Assembly: GCF_023913515.1 (NCBI RefSeq)
Contig: NZ_CP099392.1
Location: 124,001 to 188,000 of the forward strand
DNA from: Natronococcus sp. CG52
GTDB lineage: Archaea > Halobacteriota > Halobacteria > Halobacteriales > Natrialbaceae
Direction: 5' to 3'
DNA: 64,000 nt
Part shown: positions 46,940-56,880 of the stretch, piece by piece
How the letters are laid out: each line of letters begins with the position of its first letter
Position numbering within the stretch: position 1 is the first letter of the stretch
Position numbers and translations under genes: made by a program
Notes under the pieces: model-generated
Databases searched by the model: none
The model's input: the letters and a program-made list of their open reading frames with translations, nothing else
Told to the model about the DNA's origin: nothing

Positions 46940-49237
46940 ATGAGCGATTCAAATCAGGCAGATACGGGAGGATCCAGTGCTAGTGGCCGCTCGACGAACC
47001 GTCGGAAAGTTCTCCAAGGGCTCGGTACCATCGGCCTCGGAAGTTCGTTCGTCGGAGTCGGACAGGCGACGGGGAACAGATCCGGTAAAGGGCACTCCGA
47101 GCGCGGGGCGAACGAAATTCCGATTTCCACCCAATTCTACTCGTACGCCGAGAATTCGGATTTTTCGGTCGCGGAACTCATCCGGGAGAGTGCCAACGCC
47201 GGGTACGACGCGGTCGAACCCTTCATGCTGGACGATGAGGAGGAGATCGCTGCCGCACTCGAGGAGACGGGCCTGGAACTGTCCACTGCACACGTCGGCA
47301 TCGATGAGCTCGAAGCGGACTTCGAAGAGACGGTCGAGACCTACTCGGAGTTCGGCGCTGACGCGCTTATCCACGCCTACGAGGGCGGCGGGACGTGGGA
47401 GAGCGAGGAGTCCGTTATCGCGTGGGCTGAGCGAGTCAACGAGATGGCGGATCGCGTCGCCGACGAGGGACTCGAGTTCGGCTATCACAACCACGCTCAC
47501 GAGTTCGTAGAGATCGACGGGACGTACGCGTTCGATATCTTCGCCGAGCACATCAACGAGAACGTCCACCTCCAACTCGACGTTGGATGGGCCCTCGTCG
47601 GTGGAGCGAATCCGGTCTCGGTCCTCAACAGGCACAGCGAATCCATCAAGTCACTCCACATGAAGGATATGACTACCGATGGAGAGTTTACGGAGATCGG
47701 CGAGGGCGACGTCGATATGGAGGCGATCGCGAACGTCGCTCGAGAGGCCGGGGATGTAGATTATCTCGTCTACGAGTACGACGCGGCGCCGAACCCCATC
47801 GAATCCCTCTACACCGGCGCCCAATACCTCGAAAGATGGAACGGACCGCAACATCGAAGCGGAGCCCCCTCCGAAGAGTGGCCGCCCCGCGTAGTGCCCG
47901 GTGCCGAAGGGCTCAGCGCAGACCCGCCGTCGGACGCGACGATCCTGTGGGACGGTGAGGAGGCCACCCTCGACGGCTGGCAACACTATCCCGATGGAGG
48001 TGACGCTGAGTGGATCGAGCACGACGATTACTTCGAAGTCAATCTCGGAACCGGCGATATCCAACCCGAGGAGTCGATGGGTGACTGTCACCTCCACCTC
48101 GAGTGGCGAGTCCCCGAAGGCTTAGAGGGAGAAGGTCAAGGCCCCGGGAACAGCGGCGTCTTCATGATGGAGACCTACGAGTTCCAGATCCTCCAGAGTT
48201 ACGACAACCCCACGTACCCGAGCGGTTACGCCGGATCGTTCTACAAGTTCCAGGAGGGAGGTGGCAGCGCGCCGCTAGTCCTCCCGATCCGACCGCCGGG
48301 CGAGTGGCAGGAGTACGACCTCATCTGGCGCGGTCCGCGCTTCGAGGACGGCGAACTCGTGCGTTACCCCCAGGCGACGCTCTTTTTCAACGGTGTGGCC
48401 GTCCAAACTCACTTCGACGTCCCGGGCCCCGTCTGGTGGGACACGCTGTACGACTTCGATCACGAGGAGTTCGGCCATCCGCGGGACGACGACGGACGAT
48501 TCCTCGAGCGGGTCCCCTTCAACCTGCAGGACCACGGCGGCGACCAGGACGAGGTCCACTTCCGGAATATCTGGTACCGCGACCTGCCCGAAGATCCCGT
48601 CGAGATAGACGAGCCCGATGCGATGCCTCAGTACGACAGTTCGGGCGGCGCCTACGAGGAGCCCGAGCAGATCGAGCCCGGTGGAGCGGGAACGACCGGC
48701 GACGCACCCGAAGACGCCGACGTGTTGATCGATAACGAGCTAACGCTCGAACCGGGCGACGGCGACTGGGAGAGCGACGACGAGTACGGCGACGCGCAGT
48801 TCCACGTCGAGTACCGTGTCCCCGAAGACGTCGAGGAGTGCGGCGTAGATCGGGGCAACAGCGGCGTCTTGATGATGGGCGAGTACGAAATCCAGATCGT
48901 CGATACCTATTACAACGACGTCGACGCCGACGAGTGGGCCGGCGCCTACACGGACCAAGCCGAACCCCACCACGACGCCGTCCGCGAACCCGGCGAGTGG
49001 CAACAACTCGACATTCTCTGGCAGGGGCCGCGCTTCGACGGTGACGAGGTCCGCCCGGCACAGGTGACGGCGCTGCTCAACGGTGTCGCCGTCCAGACGC
49101 GGCTCTCGGTCGATGGACCGAACGCCGACGGCACGCTCGGCGAGTACGAAGAACACGCGTCCGAACTGCCGCTCCGCCTTCAAGAGGGCACCAGCCGAGT
49201 ACAGTTCCGAAACACGTGGGCGCGTTCGCTCGACTGA
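46940..49237 (+). CDS. Tat-exported TIM-barrel plus two DUF1080 domains
   Basis: A 765-residue protein. A Tat leader (NRRKVLQGLGTIGLG) precedes a xylose-isomerase-like TIM barrel at about 60-300 (STQFYSYAENSDFSVAELIR, FGYHNHAHEFVEI, HLQLDVGWALVGG, KSLHMKDM). Two DUF1080 domains follow, at about 330-550 (DGEEATLDGWQHYPDG, GPGNSGVFMMETYEFQI) and 590-765 (VDRGNSGVLMMGEYEIQIVD). In Bacteroides, TIM-barrel and DUF1080 enzymes take part in keto-glycoside breakdown. Here they are one exported polypeptide. Single-gene unit. Confidence 0.87.
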   Translation: MSDSNQADTGGSSASGRSTNRRKVLQGLGTIGLGSSFVGVGQATGNRSGKGHSERGANEIPISTQFYSYAENSDFSVAELIRESANAGYDAVEPFMLDDEEEIAAALEETGLELSTAHVGIDELEADFEETVETYSEFGADALIHAYEGGGTWESEESVIAWAERVNEMADRVADEGLEFGYHNHAHEFVEIDGTYAFDIFAEHINENVHLQLDVGWALVGGANPVSVLNRHSESIKSLHMKDMTTDGEFTEIGEGDVDMEAIANVAREAGDVDYLVYEYDAAPNPIESLYTGAQYLERWNGPQHRSGAPSEEWPPRVVPGAEGLSADPPSDATILWDGEEATLDGWQHYPDGGDAEWIEHDDYFEVNLGTGDIQPEESMGDCHLHLEWRVPEGLEGEGQGPGNSGVFMMETYEFQILQSYDNPTYPSGYAGSFYKFQEGGGSAPLVLPIRPPGEWQEYDLIWRGPRFEDGELVRYPQATLFFNGVAVQTHFDVPGPVWWDTLYDFDHEEFGHPRDDDGRFLERVPFNLQDHGGDQDEVHFRNIWYRDLPEDPVEIDEPDAMPQYDSSGGAYEEPEQIEPGGAGTTGDAPEDADVLIDNELTLEPGDGDWESDDEYGDAQFHVEYRVPEDVEECGVDRGNSGVLMMGEYEIQIVDTYYNDVDADEWAGAYTDQAEPHHDAVREPGEWQQLDILWQGPRFDGDEVRPAQVTALLNGVAVQTRLSVDGPNADGTLGEYEEHASELPLRLQEGTSRVQFRNTWARSLD

Positions 49238-49259
49238 CCGGGTAGGGAATACCGACTCT

Positions 49260-49440
49260 CGGCGAACCTCTCCTGCCCACACTCGCGGCTGATGCCGTCA
49301 CCTCCTCGAGGGTGGGTTTCCTGCTTCGAGGACACGCTTTGGGACACACGAGTTTCGCGAGTGACGGCACCGTCTGACGGCCTTCTCGTCGCGTTCGAAG
49401 CAGTCCGTTACACCTGAGACTTTGAACCTCGCACGACGAT
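49260..49440 (-). pseudogene. Possible TnpB tail remnant
   Basis: A minus-strand frame reads VRRCRHSRNSCVPKRVLEAG and ends NPPSRR. The K-R-V-x-E-x-G-x-P pattern is close to the common C-terminus of haloarchaeal TnpB proteins. It is short and has no supporting upstream sequence. The remaining part of the 400-bp spacer (49238-49639) holds nothing else I can name. Confidence 0.3.
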
Positions 49441-49639
49441 CGTCACTCGAGCATCCGACGCTGCCCTCTTCTCATCGAATATAGAGCGGCTACCGAGGTA
49501 TCGAGCGACCACTTTCCGCCGGTTTAGAGGATCGGAGGGGAGATATCGGAGCGATCCGTCTCGTACTCCGGGTCAACTCGCTCTTCGGGGGAAATAGGAA
49601 CCCCTCGAATTCGAACGCTCAACTACCCGTCATCGTGTG

Positions 49640-51727
49640 CTATTTATTTCCGTTCGATCTCCCGTTCTTTCCCTTATTATGAGACTTCCCTCGAACGACC
49701 TCGAACGGAAGCATCATATCGTGGTCTTCGTGCTCGAGGATGTGACAGTGCCACGGGTACCGTCCGGAAAAATCTCCGAACTGTGTGATGATTCGCACCG
49801 TCTCGTCTGGATCGACGCGAACGACGTCTTTTTCTCCCAGTTCGTTCGGACCGGGATCATCGGTTCCGTCCGGGCCGCGCCCGAGGATTTCGAATCCGAC
49901 TAAGTGAAGGTGAATCGGGTGCGTGTGACCGGTGTTATTCTCGAGCTCCCAGATTTCAGTCGTTCCCAATTGCGGTTTCACTACGGCATCTTCGTCGTGT
50001 CCCCTCGTATTATTTAGTAGATTCACGGGTAGATCGCCGTCCATGGACATGTCGAGAGTCATCTTTCGGACTTCCTTTGCGGACTCTTCGGTGTATTCCC
50101 GGCGAGACGGCAACGCTAATCCCGTCGGGTCCGAGCTCGTATCCTCTACACCCGCATCCGATTCGGAGACTCTGATCTGGAGGAGTTCTTCGAGATCGCT
50201 TCCCTCGTTTTGACCCATGTACGGGAACTCGGCACTATTAGTGACGGTGAAGGTCTCGCCGGCGTAGTCAGAAAAGTCGACGATAACATCTGCGCGCTCG
50301 AACGGAGTGAGGACGAGCGACTCGAGGTTTCCTCGCGACCCGATCGGAACTACGCTCTCTAAGAACCCTTGATCTGGAGCAATCTGGTACAGTAGTGGAG
50401 CGTCGGTATCGGACTCAGTTCCGAGTCGGAGACCAAACGCGCGGCCGTTCGAGCCGTTGACTATACGGAAGCGGTAGCGACGAGGCTCAACCTCCAGATA
50501 AGGCCATACGGCGCCGTTGACGACGGCGGTGTCGCCGGCGAACTCCGAGACGAAGGATTCGGGATAGTACAACGATCCATCCTCGTTAAACGTCCGATCT
50601 TGCAGGAGAAGCGGGACGTCGTATTCTCCGCTCGGTAAGTTGAGTTGCTCTTCTTTCTGACTCTCGATAAAGTAGAAGCCGGCCAGTCCAGCGTAGACGT
50701 TGAGCCGAGTGATACCACGCGCGTGATCGTGATACACTGACGACATCCGGGACTGACGATTCGGGACGTCTTGTACCTCCTTGGCAAACTCTGGACCCGT
50801 GACTCCGCCAGGAGACGTCCACGCACGTGATTGCCCGTCGCTCTCCGGTTCGATGTTCAGTCCGTGGAGATGGGTCGCCGTCCGAACCTCCGGAACCGGT
50901 CCGTCGTAGTCGGGGTAATCTTCCGGAGAGGTTCCTCCGATCCGTTCGTCAACATTGAGGAGGTGGTCCTCGGGAAGATCACTGTTATCGAAACGTAGCT
51001 TCGCCCGTCGATTCCGCGAAGCCTTAATAATCGGTCCAGGGAAAACGCCGTCGAAGCCCCAGAGCCTCGTATCCGGAAGATCCGGGTGGAGGCTCTGTGT
51101 GAACTCTGTTATGGGAACGTCGTAATAATCTGCACCTCTGCGCTTTCCGTCAGGCTCTCTCACTTCCGGGATCGGTAGCGGCTGAACGTATTTCTCGAGG
51201 TCGGGCGATGACGGATTCTGCCCCGGATTCTGATCCGGTTCGTCGTCGGTACCGGTACTGATCTTCCCCGCCATCGAGTTGGGGTGGGGCTGACAGCGGT
51301 ATTCGGCCATTTCGTCAGTCGCAGTGAACTCGACGGTCTGCGTCTCTCCCTCGCCGGTGAGCAACTCAGAGCTAAGTATTTCATCACTATCGGAATCGAC
51401 GATTGCGAAGTTATGAGCAGAACCATCGACGTTCGTCCATTCGACAACGTATTCCTCACCTGCAACTAACGAAAGAGTGGGATTCGTCTCTCCTTTCACT
51501 TCTTCTGGCGAAACTCCGGTCCAGCCCGTAATCTCTCCCTCGAGTTCGATTACCTCATCACTAATACCGTCCCGACCACTGGCCACACCACTCATGCCGG
51601 TAATTCCGGCGATAGCGGCTGCTTTCATAACATTTCGTCGCGACGATAGCGCGGAAATACCAATGCCCGAATTGTCTGATGCTTGATCGCTCATATCCGC
51701 GTCATCCTGGTGATAGTTATCAGTCAT
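49640..51727 (-). CDS. Tat-exported multicopper oxidase with N-terminal cupredoxin domain
   Basis: A 695-residue protein. An arginine-pair leader (SSRRNVMKAAAIAGITGMSG) is followed at about 58-155 by a plastocyanin-like domain with intact copper ligands (SAHNFAIVD; YRCQPHPNSM). Residues about 180-685 are a three-domain multicopper oxidase with all copper-binding motifs: THLHGLN, VYHDHARG, HPIHLH, and WHCHILEHEDHDMM. It should reduce O2 with electrons from a substrate or from the fused cupredoxin. The neighbour at 57171-59870 carries the same cupredoxin type, hinting at electron transfer between them. Laccase or bilirubin-oxidase activity is also possible. Confidence 0.9.
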   Translation of the reverse strand: MTDNYHQDDADMSDQASDNSGIGISALSSRRNVMKAAAIAGITGMSGVASGRDGISDEVIELEGEITGWTGVSPEEVKGETNPTLSLVAGEEYVVEWTNVDGSAHNFAIVDSDSDEILSSELLTGEGETQTVEFTATDEMAEYRCQPHPNSMAGKISTGTDDEPDQNPGQNPSSPDLEKYVQPLPIPEVREPDGKRRGADYYDVPITEFTQSLHPDLPDTRLWGFDGVFPGPIIKASRNRRAKLRFDNSDLPEDHLLNVDERIGGTSPEDYPDYDGPVPEVRTATHLHGLNIEPESDGQSRAWTSPGGVTGPEFAKEVQDVPNRQSRMSSVYHDHARGITRLNVYAGLAGFYFIESQKEEQLNLPSGEYDVPLLLQDRTFNEDGSLYYPESFVSEFAGDTAVVNGAVWPYLEVEPRRYRFRIVNGSNGRAFGLRLGTESDTDAPLLYQIAPDQGFLESVVPIGSRGNLESLVLTPFERADVIVDFSDYAGETFTVTNSAEFPYMGQNEGSDLEELLQIRVSESDAGVEDTSSDPTGLALPSRREYTEESAKEVRKMTLDMSMDGDLPVNLLNNTRGHDEDAVVKPQLGTTEIWELENNTGHTHPIHLHLVGFEILGRGPDGTDDPGPNELGEKDVVRVDPDETVRIITQFGDFSGRYPWHCHILEHEDHDMMLPFEVVRGKSHNKGKNGRSNGNK

Positions 51728-51930
51728 CTATATCTGTTCCACACGGATAATCCTTCGATTAGTATTAATATCTTTCCACGGATTATATTAGCGTAGGATA
51801 TATTTTAAAGCCATGTTAAAAAGTATTTTACTAATTGTGATTTATATGAGTAGGATATTTAGATAAGAGACAGGGTAGAAATTAGAACTGCTGTACGAAG
51901 TGAAGTAAAAAACGGGTAGATTTTAGAGGG

Positions 51931-52986
51931 TTACTCTTCGCTCTCGTACGGTTCACCGACGCTCGAGGGTACTCGCGTTTTCCCCCACGCTGTGAGTACT
52001 ACGATCACAGCGATATACGGGAAGAGATTGACGAGTCGTGCCGAAACTTCGATCCCGACCATTTGCAACTGATAGTTCAGCATATCTAATCCGCCGAATA
52101 GCAGCGCTGCAGCGGCCGCACCGATCGGATTATAGTTGCCAAACAAGTAAGCGACGATACCGATCCATCCGCGGCCGTCGACCATCGTTTCTCCGGTGCC
52201 GACGAAATTACCGGCGTGTGCGAGGAGCACGGCACCGCCCAGTCCCGCCATCGCACCGGAGAAAATAACTGCTGCGTATCGGACGCGATTGACGTCGATG
52301 CCGGCGGTGTCTAATGCTTCCGGGTTCTCGCCGGCCGCCTGTATCCAATACCCGTATCGAGTACGATAGAGCAAGACCCAGGAGACGAGTACTATAAGAA
52401 CGGTAAGTAACACTAACGGAGACTGCGTGAAGAGAGCCGAACCGAACCACGGTATCTCCTCGAGGTTGGGGACGGCTAAGTAATTAATACTCGCGAGACC
52501 CGGACTGGATCTGCTCCCCCAGAGGATAGCCGCCAAAAACGGCGCGAATCCGAGACCGATGAACCAGACAGCCAAACCAGCCACGATCTGGTCTGCCTTA
52601 TACCGGATTAGTAAGACGGCAAAGAGCGCGGCGAATAGCATCGTAACGATAACTGCAACGACGATAGCGAGCCAGATATGCCCCTGAGAGGGCGAAGTAC
52701 CGCCGAGAAGGTACATCGTCGCTGCTGACGTGAACGCTCCGAATATCATGAACCCTTCGAGACCGATGTTGAAGACGCCACTCTTCTCCGCGTATAGTCC
52801 TCCGACAGCTGCGAGTGCGATCGGCGTCGCCATTTGTAGTGAGCGATTGACGTAGCCACCCGTGAAGAGACGGTCGAGCGCCACGTCGAACCACACGGTG
52901 AGTAACGCACCGAGAACGATCAGCGCGACCACAGCGAGACCACCGATCTGAACTCGCTTCTGCGTCGTGTAATCGGCGACACTCAT
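51931..52986 (-). CDS. ABC transporter permease, nucleoside-type (NupQ-like)
   Basis: A 351-residue membrane protein of the branched-chain/sugar permease fold with about nine segments (PIALAAVGGLYAEKSGVFNI, GLEGFMIFGAFTSA, LGGAVLLAHAGNFVGTGETM). Its ATG overlaps the previous permease stop by 4 bp. It is the last gene of a four-gene operon with ATPase and BMP-family binding protein, the layout of bacterial guanosine/nucleoside importers. Confidence 0.9.
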   Translation of the reverse strand: MSVADYTTQKRVQIGGLAVVALIVLGALLTVWFDVALDRLFTGGYVNRSLQMATPIALAAVGGLYAEKSGVFNIGLEGFMIFGAFTSAATMYLLGGTSPSQGHIWLAIVVAVIVTMLFAALFAVLLIRYKADQIVAGLAVWFIGLGFAPFLAAILWGSRSSPGLASINYLAVPNLEEIPWFGSALFTQSPLVLLTVLIVLVSWVLLYRTRYGYWIQAAGENPEALDTAGIDVNRVRYAAVIFSGAMAGLGGAVLLAHAGNFVGTGETMVDGRGWIGIVAYLFGNYNPIGAAAAALLFGGLDMLNYQLQMVGIEVSARLVNLFPYIAVIVVLTAWGKTRVPSSVGEPYESEE

Positions 52987-54116
52987 CGGTCATCACCTCC
53001 GAGACCGGTTCGTCGAGCGATCATCCGAAAGAGCTCCGGGACGGCGACGAACAGGACGACGAGACCGACGACCCCGTCGATCAGTTGAACGGGGACGTTG
53101 CTATTGATCTGAATGTGCGAGCTAGCGGACTCGAGTCCGCCAAACAGTATTCCTGCCGGAATGACCCCAATAGGGTTATTTGCTGCGAGCAAGCTAATGG
53201 CGATCGCGTCGAATCCGTAATTTCCGACGCCGGATGGATCGGTGTAATATCCTTGGATCATGATAACGAAAACTGCTCCCGCTAACCCGGCGACGATTCC
53301 CGAAAAGGTCATAGTCGAAACGATCATTCGTTTGGCGTCGACGCCGGAATACTTGGCTGCGGATTGTTGGTAACCGCTCGTCACCATGTCGTAGCCGAAG
53401 CTAGTTCGTGTCATGACGATAGCAACGAACGCGACGACAGCAATCGTGACGATAAGGCCGACGATCGAGAGGTTCGGATCTTCGAACACGATCGAAGGCA
53501 GTGAGACGTTGTCCGGGAGTCGTTCGGTCCGTGTCGCGGTTGATTCGGGATCGTTGAATGGACTCGAAACGAGCCATCCGACGAAACCGATGGCGATGAA
53601 ATTCAACATGATCGTCGTAATAATCTCGTTCGCACCGCCGTACGCCTTCAGCACACCGGGTAATGCGGCGTATAGGCCACCGCTAATAACGGCTGCGAGA
53701 GTCCCCACGAGTATTAATACGGCACCGCCGATCATCCCGTCGGGTAATAGCGGGGCGAGCCAAATGATCGAGATCACCGTCGCGATGCCGCCGACGATAA
53801 ATTGGCCCTGAACGCCGATATTGAACACGCCAGCTCGGAACGCAATCGCCACGGCAATACCCGCGAGAACGAAAATCGTCGAATAGCGCAACGTCCGTGC
53901 GATCGCTCGTTCACTGCCGAACGAACCGACGACCAGTTGATTGGCGAATCGAATTGGATTATGTCCGGCCGCTGCGACGATGATGAGACCGATGAGAAGT
54001 GCCAACGTTGTCGACGCTATTGCGATGCCGATCCGCTCGAGTACCGTCGCATCAAGCATGCGAGCAGCGGCGTAGTCGAGTACTGCACGGACTCGACCCG
54101 AGTCGGAACTACTCAT
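52983..54116 (-). CDS. ABC transporter permease, nucleoside-type (NupP-like)
   Basis: A 377-residue membrane protein with the same fold (GIAVAIAFRAGVFNIGVQGQ, GGANEIITTIMLNFIAIGFV, AAKYSGVDAKRMIVSTMTFS). It forms the heterodimeric channel with the following permease. Four-base overlaps with both neighbours show coupled translation. Confidence 0.9.
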   Translation of the reverse strand: MSSSDSGRVRAVLDYAAARMLDATVLERIGIAIASTTLALLIGLIIVAAAGHNPIRFANQLVVGSFGSERAIARTLRYSTIFVLAGIAVAIAFRAGVFNIGVQGQFIVGGIATVISIIWLAPLLPDGMIGGAVLILVGTLAAVISGGLYAALPGVLKAYGGANEIITTIMLNFIAIGFVGWLVSSPFNDPESTATRTERLPDNVSLPSIVFEDPNLSIVGLIVTIAVVAFVAIVMTRTSFGYDMVTSGYQQSAAKYSGVDAKRMIVSTMTFSGIVAGLAGAVFVIMIQGYYTDPSGVGNYGFDAIAISLLAANNPIGVIPAGILFGGLESASSHIQINSNVPVQLIDGVVGLVVLFVAVPELFRMIARRTGLGGDDR

Positions 54117-55699
54117 GGTTGTACACCTCTATCAGATTGACTTGCATCCATTTCATCTTCTTCTTTCTCTTCGAGCTTTTTCCCGGCCATTAATAGACCG
54201 AGCTCTTCTTCAGTTACGTTCTCCGGATCAACCGTATCGATAAACCCGCCTTCGTACATAACTGCGATCCGGTCGGAGAGTTTCTGGATCTCTTCGAGTT
54301 TCGATGAGACGACGATAATCGATAGTCCTTCGTTGCGAAGTTCGATCAGCCGATTGTGGATGAATTCGATCGAACCGATGTCTACTCCACGGGTCGGATG
54401 TGCCGCCACCAGGACGTCCGGATCGTGTCCGATCTCTCGACCCACGATGAATTTCTGCTGGTTCCCTCCGGATAGCGACTCTGCACTGGTGTCGGGGTTC
54501 GGTGGGTGGACGTCAAAATCCTCGATAATCTCGTCGGTGTGATTACGGACTGTCGTCCAATCGACGAATCTGTTACTGGCGTACGGCTCAAGAGTTTGAT
54601 TTCCGAGTAGCGCGTTCCGAACGAGGTTGTAGTTCTGTACCGCTCCCTCCGTCTGTCGATCTTCGGGAATGTACGAGATCCCGGCCTCGATACGATATCG
54701 GCGACTCGTCTCGGTGATATCCGTCCCGTCGAACGTGACAGTACCCGTTTCGACGGAGCGAAGTCCGGTAATCCCTTCAATCAATTCGGTCTGCCCGTTT
54801 CCTTGGACACCAGCGATCCCCAGGATCTCGCCCTCCCTGACGGAGAAACTAACACCACTGACCTGTTCGCGGCCACGGTTTCCTTGCATTTGGAGGTCAT
54901 CAATTTCGAGTATCGATTTACCCGAGGTCGCCTCCCGTGCTGGTCGATCGAACGACACTTCACGACCGACCATCATCCGTGCCAGATCCTGTTCGGTAGT
55001 GTCCTCCGCGTTCACGGTATCGATAGCTTCTCCATCCCGAAGAACGGTGATATGATCAGCTATCTCTAGCGCTTCGTTCAATTTGTGCGTAATAAAGATA
55101 AGCGACCGAGCGTCCTCTTTGAGATCGCTCATCACCTCCATCAGACTCTCGACTTCCTGTGGAGTGAGTACGGCGGTCGGCTCATCGAGTATCAGGATAT
55201 CCGTACCACGATAGAGACTTTTGATGATTTCAACGCGCTGCTGGGCACCGAGGTCGAGTTCTTCGATAGGCGTATCCAGATATTGATCGATATCGAAGTT
55301 GTAGCGCGAGCAAATGTCCTCGATGTCTCTCCTGGCGGACGACTCGTCGACCAGTCCACTTTCAGTCGGTTCGTGACCCAAAATAATGTTCTGTAGTACC
55401 GTCATCGGCTTCACGAGCTGGAAGTGTTGGTGAATCATCCCAACACCCGCTCGCATCGCATCTCGAGGCGATTCGAAGTTCTGCTCTTCACCGTTAATGT
55501 AGATTGACCCCTCGTTCTGATCGTACAACCCGTAAAGGACACTCATCAGTGTCGTTTTTCCGGAGCCGTTTTCTCCGAGAAGGGCGTGTATCGATTCCTG
55601 CTCTAACGTTAGGTTGACATCATCGTTAGCCACGACATCACCGAACCGTTTGGTGATTCCTTCGAGCCGAACTGCAGGTGGTGTGTTACTATCAGACAT
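54113..55699 (-). CDS. ABC transporter ATP-binding protein, duplicated ATPase (NupO-like)
   Basis: A 528-residue protein with two ATPase halves. The first has Walker A GENGSGKTTLMS, a signature LDLGAQQRVEI, and ILILDEPTAVLTPQE. The second has a weak Walker A (GVQGNGQTELIEG), a proper LSGGNQQKFIVGREI, and a changed Walker B (VLVAAHPTRGVDIG). Such unequal halves are typical of sugar/nucleoside importers of this class. It energises the two permeases. Confidence 0.92.
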   Translation of the reverse strand: MSDSNTPPAVRLEGITKRFGDVVANDDVNLTLEQESIHALLGENGSGKTTLMSVLYGLYDQNEGSIYINGEEQNFESPRDAMRAGVGMIHQHFQLVKPMTVLQNIILGHEPTESGLVDESSARRDIEDICSRYNFDIDQYLDTPIEELDLGAQQRVEIIKSLYRGTDILILDEPTAVLTPQEVESLMEVMSDLKEDARSLIFITHKLNEALEIADHITVLRDGEAIDTVNAEDTTEQDLARMMVGREVSFDRPAREATSGKSILEIDDLQMQGNRGREQVSGVSFSVREGEILGIAGVQGNGQTELIEGITGLRSVETGTVTFDGTDITETSRRYRIEAGISYIPEDRQTEGAVQNYNLVRNALLGNQTLEPYASNRFVDWTTVRNHTDEIIEDFDVHPPNPDTSAESLSGGNQQKFIVGREIGHDPDVLVAAHPTRGVDIGSIEFIHNRLIELRNEGLSIIVVSSKLEEIQKLSDRIAVMYEGGFIDTVDPENVTEEELGLLMAGKKLEEKEEDEMDASQSDRGVQP

Positions 55700-55748
55700 T
55701 GTATTTTAGTATTATATGATAACGATTACGATGGAGAACGTCAGATAA

Positions 55749-56843
55749 TTAACAGCTGGTCGGACCGCAGGACAGTTCGATCTCACCGTTTTCGTACGCT
55801 TGCATGGCCTCTTCGAGGTTTTCGTCCACTGAATCGGGGAGTTCGCCTTCGAATTCCTGGCCAATTACGAACTCGATACCTCCTTGCTCAATACTGAGGT
55901 TGTTTTCTCCAGCGTACTCAGCAAAATCTCCGTTGATTACTGATTCTGCGACCTCGTAGGTCGCTTCGTTGAGGGCCTTAACGGCGGAGCCGAGAATCAC
56001 TTCTGCATACTGGTCTTCCTCTACGGACTGGTCGACGTCAACGCCGAGTGCGAATCGACCCTCCGACTCTGCAGCGGAAAAGACACCGGCCCCCCCTGCG
56101 GAAGCAGCGTGCCAGATAATATCGGCCCCGTCGTCAAACTGCGATCCAGCGATGTTATTTGCTGGCCCTGTATCGTTAAAGCTACCGCTGTATCCGGTGA
56201 GAACGTCAATGTCGTCGTTCACCCATTCGACGCCTTCGATGTACGATTCTTCGAACGCGTTAATTAGCGGAATATCCTCTCCTCCGACAAACCCGACGAT
56301 AGATTCGTCTGGATCGGTAGCATAGTCTTCGTGCTCGAACTCTTCTTCGGTCATCGTTCCGGCGACGATACCTGCAAGGAACGACATCTCGTTGTTCATC
56401 TCGATCCATCCCGATACGTTGTCTGCACCGTCGATCACATTATTAATGAGCATCCAGTTCTGATCCGGATACTCCTCAGCGTTCATCTCTAGCGGATCGG
56501 TGTGATTGTCTCCGACACAGATAATGAGATCGTAGCCGGACTCGGCAGCGTCCGCCTGTATCGACTCGTACTGTGCTTCTTCGGTCGCCTCAATCGTCGA
56601 ATACTCGAGTTCAAACTCTTCTGTTGCCGCTTCGAGCCCTCGAACTGCATCGTCGTTGAATGCGTTATCGTCGAAGCCAGCAGGACTCGAAATGATCGCA
56701 ATTTCGTTTTCACCACCCTCTCCTTCGTCACCGAGACAGCCCGCGAGAGCAGCAGTACTGACAGTAGCTGCACCGGACGCGAGAAATGTTCGCCGGTTGA
56801 CTACGATTGGCGAATCACGCATAACACCATTCTTGGAATTCAT
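55749..56843 (-). CDS. BMP-family substrate-binding lipoprotein
   Basis: A 364-residue protein with a Tat-type leader and lipobox (NRRTFLASGAATVSTAALAGC, Cys near 37). The body is the BMP/Med fold: IAIISSPAGFDDNAFND near the start, DLIICVGDNHTDPLEMNAEE, and GADIIWHAASAGGAGVFSAAE. Family members bind purine nucleosides. It lies 50 bp upstream of the ATPase gene, which it feeds. Nucleoside specificity is inferred; related sugars are possible. Confidence 0.9.
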   Translation of the reverse strand: MNSKNGVMRDSPIVVNRRTFLASGAATVSTAALAGCLGDEGEGGENEIAIISSPAGFDDNAFNDDAVRGLEAATEEFELEYSTIEATEEAQYESIQADAAESGYDLIICVGDNHTDPLEMNAEEYPDQNWMLINNVIDGADNVSGWIEMNNEMSFLAGIVAGTMTEEEFEHEDYATDPDESIVGFVGGEDIPLINAFEESYIEGVEWVNDDIDVLTGYSGSFNDTGPANNIAGSQFDDGADIIWHAASAGGAGVFSAAESEGRFALGVDVDQSVEEDQYAEVILGSAVKALNEATYEVAESVINGDFAEYAGENNLSIEQGGIEFVIGQEFEGELPDSVDENLEEAMQAYENGEIELSCGPTSC

Positions 56844-56867
56844 TCTACCAGTCCAAATGAGGCCAAA

Positions 56868-56880
56868 GATTATAAATTTA
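56868..56880 (-). promoter_or_regulatory. TATA box of the nucleoside-type importer operon
   Basis: Reading leftward, TAAATTTATAATC is centred about 30 nt before ATG 56843. The spacing fits a leaderless or nearly leaderless mRNA for the four-gene operon and supports that start. Confidence 0.5.
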
